A stretch of DNA of 20,079 nucleotides from Paramacrobiotus richtersi (lineage: Eukaryota > Tardigrada > Eutardigrada > Parachela > Macrobiotidae): the NCBI GenBank assembly GCA_034698045.1, contig JAQGAU010001291.1, positions 1 to 20,079 of the forward strand. Reading direction: 5' to 3'. Position numbers and translations under genes: made by a program. Numbering within the stretch: position 1 is the first letter of the stretch; each line of letters starts with the position of its first letter. This document shows, in pieces, positions 9,901 through 18,794 of this stretch. The notes beneath the pieces are model-generated. The model was not told the origin of the DNA, made no database searches, and saw only the letters and a list, made by a program, of their open reading frames with translations.

Positions 9901-9916
9901 TGACAGTTACTGAGCA

Positions 9917-9924
9917 TATATAAG
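9917..9924 (+). promoter_or_regulatory. TATA-box-like tatataag
   Basis: tatataag lies in an otherwise gene-free stretch, followed by a short transcript-leader-like run. No open frame follows within 1 kb on this strand, so any transcript would be non-coding or belong to a lost element. This is weak evidence. Confidence 0.15.
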
Positions 9925-10120
9925 ACACTCGTTTGTGCTATGAACAACAACAGACCTGAAACATCATTCTACTACGGTTTGTTCCCTTGTAGTCTTAGTG
10001 TATACCATTTCCAAGTCTAACACATATTCCATTCTGTAATAATTATTATGAATGAAATTAATTATTAAGTTGAAACGAAATAGTAATTATTAACTGGCCA
10101 ATTATTGACTAGCTAATAAC

Positions 10121-10200
10121 GCAACGGGTGTATCGAGATAATAAAGTTCTGAATTAACGTCTTAATTAACAGCCCTTATGAATGCTATGCTACAGTGATC
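10121..10200 (+). repeat. Diverged direct repeat, copy A
   Basis: The block containing caacgggtgtatcgagataa, then cttaattaacag and atgaatgctatg, corresponds in order to copy B about 430 bp downstream. Similarity is obvious by eye over ~80 bp with small indels. Confidence 0.6.
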
Positions 10201-10549
10201 AGATTTACAGAATTAATTGGGCATGTAATTAACGAATACCTAATTAGCGATTGATTCAAAATACTAGTATACAGTATTAATCGATGATTATTCAAGTTTT
10301 TAATATGATTATGAGCGATTGTTATAGAAATCGTATCAGTATTCTTTAATTGTTGTTGTAATAATTGTTGTAGGTGCCTTTACTAAGGCTCTGGCTACTG
10401 CAGCGAAATATTAATAATCATTAGCAAGTACCTAACGATTAATTCGCTAGTACTACTTAAAGTAGCCAGATTAATTAGCTGGTACATTACTTAGTTATTG
10501 CTATAATAACTAAGACTAATTTGCACACCTGACACGGCCGGTGATATTA

Positions 10550-10635
10550 ACAAAACGGGTGTAATCGAGATAATTAAGACCTAAATAATTTTTTAATTAA
10601 CCGTTTTCATGAACGCTATGGTGCAGGTCACAGTG
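10550..10635 (+). repeat. Diverged direct repeat, copy B
   Basis: The block contains aaacgggtgtaatcgagataa, then tttaattaacc and atgaacgctatgg, in the same order and spacing as copy A. The intervening ~350 bp show no clear internal similarity. Confidence 0.6.
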
Positions 10636-10970
10636 CGCTCCGCATTCTCAGCATGGTCTTGTGTTATAAAATTAATGAATCAGGTGTTTCTGTAATTTCA
10701 CTGCACATCAGGTCCAAAGTAAAATTTTAACGCTCACAGAATCTACCAGCGCGCTGAAAAATCTCCCGCGCTATGACTGGCTTGTTTTTTTTCGCTGCGC
10801 CAACGCTCAGAATTATCATGTCCGGCGTTTATCGCAAGCTAAAATTTCTCGCGTTTATAATTGAGCACGATTTATATACCCGCAAATCCAGTGTATTTTT
10901 GCTTGGGTGTTCGGATTACCTTTAGTAGGTACCTAGAGTCGATGCCGCTCGCTTTTAACTAAGAGACCAA

Positions 10971-11938
10971 TTGCATTGTTTACTCTATATCCGGTGGCGA
11001 TCCACCGATAGCAGGCTGGCCGAGCTGCCAACGCTGAAGGGGCAGTTCTCGAAACAAATGTTGATAGTGCCCAGTCAGCTCTATGATTCCTTCGCGACTT
11101 TCTGTCGCCGCAACTTGCAACGCCCATTGCCAAAACAACAATTACCGAATGATGGCTAAACATGTGCTCCGCAACGCGCAGTGGGAAAGTCTCAGAAAGC
11201 TAATTGTTCTGGGGATCTTCGAGATATACTGGTAGTGGTCGGGGACCAACGTCTTCGGAAACAAGACTAGCGAACCTCTCGTAAGGACTTTCCAGGCTGC
11301 CACAACTAGTGAAGTGTCTGTAATACCGGTTTCTAGGGATTTAAGCCGGTTAATAGTTAGCGGCACGCCGCTGAACATGGAATTTCTATTGGGTAATTAT
11401 GGCCCTGGGAACTGGGTTTCTGCACTGCTTGCGAAGGAAGAGGTGCAGATTTAGATACGGGGGCGGGAGGTGCCGTACTGCCGTACATCAGACTATCTCG
11501 ATGGATATAGAAATATTTGTTGAGTTAAGTATCTGCCGAGGTGTTACGTAGTCAAGCAGTATACTTTTGTTCTGTGTTTACCCAACTTTCTACTCGTTAT
11601 CTAACTAACAGCGCCAGCGGAACCAAAACAGTCAATATGTAATCAGAAAGTTTGTCGACAGCTACGCAATCACTTGTAATTTTCTTGCATGACCACCTGG
11701 TCTTGGCTGAATCCTTTTAGGTCCGAGTAGGACGTAATTGTTTTGCACATGCTCAAACTCGCCCAAACGTTCGATCATCGAGAGGGCATGCTCTACTGTG
11801 GAATAACGCTCAACCCCTTCGTAGAAGCTCCCCTAGACGGTGTCGAGGTTCGGCAGCTAACTAGGCTGACTCAGTCAGCGCTGCTCCAGCGTCTGGATCT
11901 TGGATGTTTTAGTAAAATCATATTTCATATCGTATAGT
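10971..11938 (+). pseudogene. F-box-like family, decayed copy 4
   Basis: Three pieces align by eye to other family members. FSKQMLIVPSQLYDSF (about 11046-11093) matches FARELVVVPKQLAEFF of copy 1. After a frameshift, NYRMMAKHVL (from 11140) matches QYWMMATHVL, which follows the same motif in copy 1. This frame continues to a TAG near 11260 and on to another at 11452. Near the end, PLDGVEVRQLTRLTQSALL (about 11830-11885) resembles the C-terminal LATLDVSKLSDLTL of the gene at 14511-17233. The F-box half is not readable in between. The order and strand agree with one decayed gene of about 1 kb. Confidence is moderate because each match is short. Confidence 0.45.
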
Positions 11939-12479
11939 GAATTACGAGTTTGAAGGATACGTTAGTCATTTTGAACTGTCTGCACAGCTTTCTCGCTGTT
12001 AATCGGCAAGAATCAAAAACAAGAAACAAGAAACAAATTTGAAAACTCAATGGCTACGGTCGTAGCTCTTGGTGCCGGAACATATTTGGTAACATTTTTC
12101 TTGCACCTTTTCGTTCCTTTTTTTTACGATACCCTCTTCAGACCGTTGTCGCGATGAATGGGAATCTCAGCGTGTTTCATGCCATTCAGCGCAGTCCTTG
12201 TCGCCCGTGTATACGGTAGTCACGAGATTCTTGGAAAGTTTGTTTCTCTAAAGTGTTCCTGCCAACTTCTACATGATTCTATGTTGTACATGCTGCTATG
12301 AACACTTAGCGATCTAGCAGCTCCCGAACTGAATAATACAGTAAGTCCTGAGTATACAGGACAGTTCGCACTATATATCAAAACGTCCTAAGGTCTCGTT
12401 ATAATCGCGCCTGTCGCTTTGGGCGCTGGCCTTCGCCTATTCAACTAAAACAATTACAAGAAGAGACGGCATACATTAC
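11939..12479. other. Intergenic, no recognised gene
   Basis: There is a short low-complexity run (caagaaacaagaaacaaa near 12021). A 46-codon frame beginning atgggaatctcagcg near 12157 has no recognisable content. No RNA gene or promoter is recognised. The retroelement 3' tail probably begins near 12480. Confidence 0.35.
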
Positions 12480-12486
12480 GGTGTTC

Positions 12487-12492
12487 TTTATT
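12487..12492 (-). terminator. AATAAA poly(A) signal of retroelement fragment B
   Basis: AATAAA on the minus strand lies about 47 bp downstream of the stop codon at 12539, where the 3' end signal of the element is expected. Confidence 0.45.
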
Positions 12493-12538
12493 TGGCAGTT
12501 GCCCAGAAACATTGTTGACACGATAAAAATTCAATAAC

Positions 12539-13571
12539 TTAAATAAAAAATTTGTCCCAGTTAGCTCGCGAAGGAACAGTAGCCAAAATCAAACTAACAT
12601 TACCCCGCATTATTTCCATGCTTAAGCACTGAAACAAAAAACATGTTGATCTGCTTCCTCCTGTCCGTAAAAACAACCGTTTGCCAATTTCTTTAAACAA
12701 AACAACTGCAGACTCACACCACACCCCAAAGGACTCGCAAGCTAACGGAACAAAAACACAACGATCCAGAATTGTACGGTAGTGGTGCTTCTTCTGCATG
12801 GCCGCCTCTTCAGCAGCCGCTCCGGCGCATTTAGACGTCGATGTACGTGTCGCAAACCGTATCTCGAATCGTAACATCCGAAACCAGAGGTTGATCCGAA
12901 ACCAGCTCATCCGAGTAGCCCCATCCGGCCGCTTCCCATCCTCGCGAACAAAACCAGCTAGCTCTGGATAGGATTCCACACCCGCGTTACAGAGAGAGTG
13001 CAGTGTCACATCGTTCACGCTGTTGTGTCTCTGCTTCCATAATGCGCTGGCTTTTCTGCACGAAAGTCCATGGAGGCCATCCTCTGCAACCACTTTTCCA
13101 CAATTGGTACACGTGTGTTGCTCAACCGGTTTTGCACACAGCTACATTCCAACACCAATACAAAAGCTCTGAACATCAAGCGAGTTTCCAAACAACTTCG
13201 ATCGTACCGCATTTAGCCATCCTCCGGCATACTTTGAACTGACCGCTCTCAACCGTGCCTCCGTTTTCTGGCTAGTAGATGCCGTCTCCCACAAAGCCCG
13301 TACCTCACTCTCCAATATTGCATTGTCCCAAACGCGCTGGTGTACCTCGCTGTTCTGAAGGCGCCTCATGGCATCCGCTGGTGACTTTCCAACAGTCCAT
13401 GGCTGCAGCGACAGTCTCCTCGTTTCCACCGAAGTAAATCTTCTGTGTCAACTGCCTGGTCGAATGCACGGTGCCTAAAAAGGCTGAACAAGCCAGAGCA
13501 TTCACCCGACGGACACCAAGACCACCTCGTGAAACCGGAAGTGTCGCCTGCAGGTAGACTGGGCCCATCAT
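12539..13571 (-). pseudogene. Reverse-transcriptase polyprotein C-terminal half with zinc knuckle and nuclease-like region (fragment B)
   Basis: In order on the minus strand: ATLPVSRGGLGVRR (13571 side); a frameshift near 13400; EARLRAVSSKYAGGWLNAV; an in-frame TAG at 13144-13142; a zinc-binding-like CTNCGKVVAEDGLHGLSC near 13110-13055; EDGKRPDGATRMSW near 12910-12950; then CAGAAAEEAA and a C-terminal block with FLFQCLSMEIMRGN, ending at a stop at 12539. From memory, LPVS.GGLG, the CxxC...H...C knuckle, the RPD segment and the final FLFQ.LS..I.RGN are the hallmark order of the C-terminal half of an invertebrate retroelement reverse transcriptase. The RPD motif suggests a PD-(D/E)xK-type endonuclease like that of R2-class LINEs, but this is inference. 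The polymerase domain is missing, so the element is 5'-truncated. It is paralogous to the fragment at 7735-8034. Confidence 0.7.
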
Positions 13572-13585
13572 TACGGTGTCATCAT

Positions 13586-14368
13586 GTGAAATTAGGGTAC
13601 ATACACGTACTGTTCTTCGGGAACTTTTGGGCAGCCCTGTTCTACGTATTATGGTTTAGCCACCGAGAACATCAAACGGTCCCTGTTCGACCAATCAGGC
13701 GCAAGTACTCGAAACGGACACACGTTCCGTGGATGTATGACTTCCGTGTTATGTTGATTATCTGCCCGAGTATTCCATATTATGGCTGCCTGCTGTACTT
13801 ACGCAACATACCCGAGTGATTTTGCTCGAGGTGCGCGTGGTAGACAATACTGTATCTTTTCTGAGTGGAAATGATGCTGGCAAGCGCGACGGTATCCGGC
13901 TTTTAAACACTACGCAATATCTTGTCTAACGCATCATGGCGCACAGGTACTATCGGCGGCCAAAGCTTTGCTGCTGGACAGATAACAGCAATGAACGTTC
14001 ACTGGGAAGTGGCTGCAGACCGTCTGTACTACCATTCAAAACTATTCGTACCGGTGATGTCTGGACTTGGTCCAATATACCCATAGCGACATCAAGCTGT
14101 TAACAACTACTCTGCTAGCCGTTTCACGCTTGCGCCGCGACACTGTCCCGTGGGGCTTGACCTCCTTTTTCTCACCAACGAATGTCCCTATCTGCTTCAT
14201 TTTGCGGAAAGGCGAAAGCTATGCTGTACACTACAAAATATTCGTCGTATAACTTTATGTAAGCGGATAATCCTTACCCTGGTACATTACAACGTCATTA
14301 CTGTCAGAATCACAGCAGAAGAGATTTCTGGCGCGCAATCGAACATTATAAAGACTAACACGAACTGA
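13586..14368 (+). pseudogene. Unrecognised decayed protein-coding segment
   Basis: A long protein-like signal is broken by about three frameshifts (near 13640, 13750 and 13920) and one TAG (14084-14086), ending at a TGA at 14368. Readable pieces in order: YYGLATENIKRSLFDQSGA; SILWLPAVLTQHTRVILLEV then VRVVDNTVSF; GGQSFAAGQITAMNVHWEV; LYYHSKLFVPVMSG; GLDLLFLTNECPYLLHF; and LTLVHYNVITVRITAEEI. The composition is hydrophobic, beta-rich and non-repetitive, and it is consistent across frames, which chance open frames would not show. The LTQHTRVILL piece faintly recalls a motif in the F-box-like family (CFTRQTRTVILT at 17100), but the rest does not match. I do not recognise the family. A host gene or an old mobile or viral gene are both possible. 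Its 5' edge abuts the 5'-truncated retroelement at 13571, and it runs tail-to-tail with the gene ending at 14511. Confidence 0.5.
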
Positions 14369-14510
14369 AACCCTAGGGAGAACAGGAAAAACCTTCGCTC
14401 AAATAGTGGATACACCCAGTAACGCACACTCGACAGAAATAATAAAACACCATCAATTAACCGACAGGAACGGGCGAAAGTCCGCACTTTACACACGAAG
14501 AGAGAATGCA

Positions 14511-17233
14511 TTAAAAGCCACTGGCCAGCTGCTCAAACAGATTCGGCGGGGCATAGTGGCTAAAGTTGTACAGGGTCAGGTCTGAGAGCTTGCTCACGTC
14601 CAGGGTGGCAAGATCATCCATTCTCCAGTCGTGGGCAAAGTAGGGATTGCTCGGTCGTGGGTCTGATTTAATGATCTCATTCAGCCCCTGCAAAAGAATG
14701 AAGCTGCTGTCAAATGCACTTTAAGCAACAACCCAGCCGAATACATTACTGTACGCGCCCGCGCAAATGGGTCGCAGAGCGAGATGTACGTGAATTATCG
14801 CATACCATATACAGACTCTGATCGACTAATTCTGCAATTTGCTGGTTGCATCAATTATTGCCCACTGGCTATCAGTCGATAATTCGTACAAATTTCGTTT
14901 TTTGAGTTATCAGTGCCAGTAAGTAATCTGCAAACGTTTGCCAAAAATTTTTGTGGAAAATGGGTAAAACGTTTCGCCATTACACTGACGAGCAAATTAA
15001 TGCCTATCTTGATGGACATCGTGCCAGTGGCCTAAGCGCTCGAGAATTCGCGAAGAAAGTTGGTGTTCCACGAGAAACGTTAACTAGATGGAAACGGTGG
15101 GTTTTTAATGGGGCTTTTAATGAGGTTCCCGTCTGATATTTTGCGATGTTTTCCGTGCAGAAGAGCGGACAAGGAAGGACCGACCAGACATCCCAAGAAC
15201 AAGTGTGCGCCCGTTTATTCCGATATCGAGGACGAGCTGTATGCTTGGCTGTTGTCAGAGCGATCGAAGGGGCTGATAGTTACCCGCGTAGAACTAAAGG
15301 ATAAAGCGCTGGAGCTTGCACAGCGAAGAGGATATCACGGATTCAAAGCATCCACGGGCTGGTTGACGAGATTTTTCAAGAGGAAGATGTTATCCCTGCG
15401 AGTCCCCACTCATCGCTCTCGAAAGGCTGTTTTCACCGACAAGGACCGAGTAAGTGACACATTTTAAATAATGATAAAAGATTTTCAGAGTATCTTTGTG
15501 TGTTAGGACGAAGAACTGCAGTTTCTGCTCAAGTTGTATGATTCAGTGGTCTTTGAGAGCACCCCCAAGGACCACATCTTCAATTTTGATCAAACCATGA
15601 TTCGTCTCGTCAGTCCCAAGGCAAAGACGTATTCCCCTAAAGGTTCGAAAGAGGTAAAGTTTTTTGGGTTAAATTTTTACAGTTGAATGTGCGCAAATCT
15701 CAAGAAATCGGAATATTTGCTGGGGCTTTCTGGTTCTTGGGGGGCCCCCCAGAATAGCTGGTACAGACGATGTTGACAGATTTTTCTCTTTCTAGGTTAT
15801 TGTCAAAGACCCCCCGGGAGAAAAGGAAGGCATGACAGTTGCCCTGACTATCCGCGCTGACGGAGGAAAATTTCCGGCAGTGATTGTTTTCAAAGGCGGA
15901 GTGAGCGGCCACCTTTCAGACAAGATTATGGGAGGCTTGAAAGTACCCTCGAACGTTATCGTGTGCAGTTCCAGTAGTACGTGGTGGACGGAAACGCTCG
16001 ATCATGAATGGATACGAACCACATTTCCTGGCAGTGAACGTGAGCGTGTACTTGTACGGGATCAAGCTCCTGTTCATAAACTGGAGTCGTCGGAACTGTT
16101 GTTGCGCGAAAAAAACGTTCATCAGATATTCATTCCTGCTGGTCGCACGGGGGAGTATCAGCCGCTCGACGTCAGTGTTAACAAGGCTCTAAAGGCTTAT
16201 TTCAGGACTGAATACCAGCGTTGGCGACAACAAAACCATGATGTGACGAAATCGGGATATCTCAAGAAGCCTGGCCGTCAGGATTTCATAAATATGATAT
16301 CAGTAGCATGGGAAAAAGTGTCCAACGATATCGTTCGAAAATCATTTTACTCTTCATCAGTTTTGGTGGAAATGGACTTGGATGAAGGAAAAGAAAATGT
16401 GGTAGAAGAAAAGGATTTATGTGAAGAGGACGAAGTGGAAATCAGTCTTTTTATTGAGAGCATTTTACTGTGTGATGACAGTGACAGTTCTGGTCAAATG
16501 TTTGGTGAAATTTCTGGTGAAATCGAAAATTTGTCAAACGGTTTACCCCAGTGATAGAAATATTAAAGAAAATATAGAAGGTGGTGGAAAATATTAAAGA
16601 TTGATATTTTGCTCAGTTAGCGAATTCCGGTACAAAGCACCCACAGGGGATTATAAACGGTAGGGCGGTAAAGTGACCCATTTGCGCGGGCGCGTACAGT
16701 ACAGTGACGATATGATAGCGATCCAGCACTGGCAGATGCATAGCCTGACTAACCCACGCCGCCGCCCGCTGCACATCGACGAGCGGCACCTGGCTCTCCA
16801 TCTGTTGATACAGATCCGCGTTCCCGCAGCCGACTGGCAACGAGCCGCTGAAGCGTAGTCGAGGAATAAAATTTTCCACAGTGCATCGGTGTAGGAGTAG
16901 ACTGCGAAAGCACCCGCCGGCCAAGCATTCCGCGAAAAACTCCGCTTGGGTGTAAAAGTAGCCAGCATGGCCGGTCAGGCAGTAAAAAGCCACTACCAGC
17001 ACTGGCTGGGTCACAGCGCAGATGCCGCTTTCGACACACATGCGCACGAAAGAAACGAGTTCGAACAGGATGTTTGTATTGTCGTGTGTCAGGATGACGG
17101 TGCGGGTCTGTCGGGTAAAACACTTGAGGATGGAAGCGGCTAACTGGTAGGGATCAAGGTACTCCGAGCATTTGCAACATAGTTGACAGCAACACCGGTG
17201 ACATGTGATCCAGATTTCTCCGGACACGACCAT
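14511..17233 (-). CDS. F-box-like family C-terminal-half gene, intron occupied by a Tigger transposon (copy 3)
   Basis: Exon 1 runs from ATG 17233 to 16703 (177 codons, phase 0), with donor GTACTG from 16702. Exon 2 runs 14687-14511 (58 codons plus stop), with a strong acceptor ttcttttgcag ending at 14688. The joined product is 235 aa with no stops. It starts Cys-rich (CHRCCCQLCCKC) and continues QLAASILKCFTRQTRTVILT, which matches the region after the F-box in copy 1. It then passes through a helical middle to AAAWVSQAMHLPVLDRYHIV. Exon 2 carries SDPRPSNPYF and LATLDVSKLSDLTLYNF, which from memory is the C-terminal signature of this family. The N-terminal domain and F-box are absent, and nothing like them is seen upstream to the window end. 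It is therefore a 5'-truncated copy or a short paralogue, and the ATG sits directly behind an A-run. The intron is 2015 nt because it contains the element at 14749-16699. Expression is unknown. Confidence 0.55.
14749..14773 (+). repeat. Left terminal inverted repeat of the Tigger-like element
   Basis: These 25 bp are identical to the reverse complement of 16675-16699. Beyond that, the two ends diverge at once (gcagagcg versus actttacc). Confidence 0.92.
14960..16554 (+). CDS. pogo/Tigger-type transposase (four exons, 443 aa)
   Basis: Exons are 14960-15096, 15161-15449, 15507-15653 and 15796-16554, with introns of 64, 57 and 142 nt, all GT-AG and keeping one frame. The ATG at 14960 was chosen because it directly precedes the DNA-binding domain. 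Residues ~7-46 form a psq-like helix-turn-helix (GLSAREFAKKVGV, TLTRWKR). Residues ~64-120 form a CENP-B-type helix-turn-helix (ELYAWLLSERSKG ... ASTGWLTRFFKRK). The DDE catalytic domain shows FNFDQTM (Asp170), VLVRDQAPVHK (Asp280) and YQPLDVSVNKALK (Asp316), so all three acidic residues are present. An acidic tail (EEKDLCEEDEVE) ends the protein. The enzyme would cut and paste elements with matching ends into TA sites. The length fits pogo/Tigger transposases. No stop or frameshift is visible. Confidence 0.9.
16562..16567 (+). terminator. ATTAAA poly(A) signal of the transposase gene
   Basis: ATTAAA lies a few bases after the transposase stop and within the element. A second attaaag follows near 16593. 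It is a common variant poly(A) signal in a plausible position. Confidence 0.4.
16675..16699 (-). repeat. Right terminal inverted repeat of the Tigger-like element
   Basis: This is the reverse-complement match of 14749-14773. It was found because the sequence at the end of the host exon reading frame reappears in the forward direction near 14750. Confidence 0.92.
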
Positions 17234-18794
17234 TTTTTTTTTGTTATGAGAAATTGTTTCCTGTAATCTCCTTTTTCCTAATACTTTCTTGATACTTTTC
17301 GGGATACTTGCATCTGTACAGATGTGTTCACCTTTGGTAGTCTGTTACCGCGTGCAGTGACCCTCACTAGATTGTACCAGACGTTAAGCAGCAATAAACA
17401 AACAAAAATAAAACTGGAGTGATCACTAGTGAGAATCTATGTATGGTTGCTACTGCTTGAACACTCACCCGGTTGTTTGCTTTAATTTGTTGATTTTATG
17501 TCCATGGAAGTTGAATCGAACTTAGATAAAGTTAGATTGACTCGATATTTGGCTACAAGCTGTTACGGAGGTCAATAGACAGTCGGCGTTACCACTGTTT
17601 GTACTTGTAATACGTGTCGGTATGTGGAGCTGTGTGTATGACCCACTGCATACCATAATCTTCATAACCATCAATAACGACGAGCAGACTAAGGAGGAAG
17701 TGACAGAAGTTAGTAGTACGATTGGCAGCCAATCAACCACAACAACAAGGAACGTGGGAAGTGATCTTTGGTCCATAAACTAATCGATATAATTCCGTTC
17801 TGTGCTTTGTCTATGAGTAGTACTGTTTAGTAAAAAGGAATCACTGTTTGCATGGTTATTGCCAATTGAGATGTAAGTGGTTGTTGGTGGTTTTTCTTGG
17901 CTAATCACTTGAACAACAACTCTTGCGGAGTTCCGATCTAGTCTGAGCAACTGGGGTATAGCTCTGGCTTCTCTGGATGTATTTGGTATGAGATTCTTGC
18001 CAATTGAATGATAAAGGTCATCAGTGAACTTGCAGTATGATTGGTCCGATATCTCTTGACCTTTGAGTCTATGCTAGCCGCACAATAGTCATAAGCCAAG
18101 GGAAAACATAACGCAGGGTGACTTCACCTTCGTTACAAAGCAGAAAGATCCGGAAGCGGTGCAAGCTTGTAATGTCTTCACTAGAAGTACCTGACCTAGC
18201 AGGACAGTGTGGATCGGGATAACATTTGGATGATTCTATCATGAAAGTGGCCATACGGAATCATATTCGTAATGTTGGCCAGACGCCTATGCAGTTACTG
18301 TACTGCGGCGACATCAGTCCACTGTGCAAATAATAAAACTGAAAATAACAGCAACAACGCAAACCGTGGTGTACGGTCTGCTTTATCTTCGTACCGAACT
18401 CGAGTCATCCTATCCTGACTACAGTGCAAGAAATCATTTTCATTTATAGCTTTCAATTCTATTTTTTTTATACATGAACCGAATTTCAATAAGACAGCCC
18501 AGTTCAGTGCAGGCAACCTAAATTAAGCAAGATATTTAAATGATTATTTCCAACGGAACTGCAGGCTGGACATCACATAAAATATAGTCATTTTCCATTT
18601 TTTTGGATTTCCACAAGTCGATAAAATCCAGTGCCTGCATGTGCGATTAACATGCTCGAAAGTTGTACAGAGTCTGTAATTCTTTATTCAGATACTGTAT
18701 GTCGTTTTAAACTGTAACTGTTTGCACTAATTCTTAATAAACAAATTTTCATTCATTTTTTTATATATTTAAATAATTTTCTATATTTAAGAAG
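17234..18794. other. Intergenic, no recognised gene
   Basis: No match to the missing N-terminal half of the F-box-like gene was found on the minus strand. A minus-strand frame at 17522-17776 (84 codons) has a hydrophobic segment near its start (TFLVVVVDWLPIVLL). Another at 18295-18516 has a hydrophobic stretch (FALLLLFSVLLFA) that could be a signal anchor. Neither has a recognised domain or clear splice partners. AATAAA occurs near 18737 on the plus strand. Confidence 0.35.

Larger units (their letters stand above)
9925..10970. other. AT-rich, gene-free region dense in TTAATTA motifs
   Basis: No frame of interest is found on either strand. TTAATTA or AATTA cores recur (near 10055, 10160, 10210, 10226, 10240, 10438, 10470 and 10594). 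Two blocks inside it are diverged direct repeats, listed separately. A second TATA-like tttatataccc lies near 10870. It could be regulatory DNA, remnants of an AT-rich element or neutral sequence, and the bases alone cannot decide. Confidence 0.4.
14749..16699 (+). mobile_element. Complete pogo/Tigger-like DNA transposon, 1951 bp
   Basis: Perfect 25-bp terminal inverted repeats begin ctgtacgcgcccgcgcaaat at 14749 and, as reverse complement, at 16699. TA lies outside each end (14747-14748 and 16700-16701), the target duplication of the Tc1/mariner/pogo superfamily. Inside is one spliced transposase gene without stops. Intact ends, identical repeats and an open transposase argue for a recent, possibly active insertion. 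It lies antisense within the intron of the F-box-like gene at 14511-17233. Confidence 0.92.

Noticed and set aside
13445..13819. 124-codon plus-strand frame as a single gene
   Set aside because: Its first part is antisense to the retroelement fragment. Only short stretches share frame with the unrecognised coding remnant, which shifts frame several times.
15916..16192. Small frames on both strands
   Set aside because: They are shadows of the transposase DDE-domain exon.
16651..17143. Frames on the other strand or other phases (up to 124 codons)
   Set aside because: They are shadows of exon 1 of the F-box-like gene. That exon alone joins in phase with the downstream exon carrying the family's C-terminal motif.
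17522..18516. Two minus-strand frames with hydrophobic segments as possible small secreted proteins
   Set aside because: They have no domain, no convincing cleavage context and no splice partners. They are kept only as notes in the intergenic entry.
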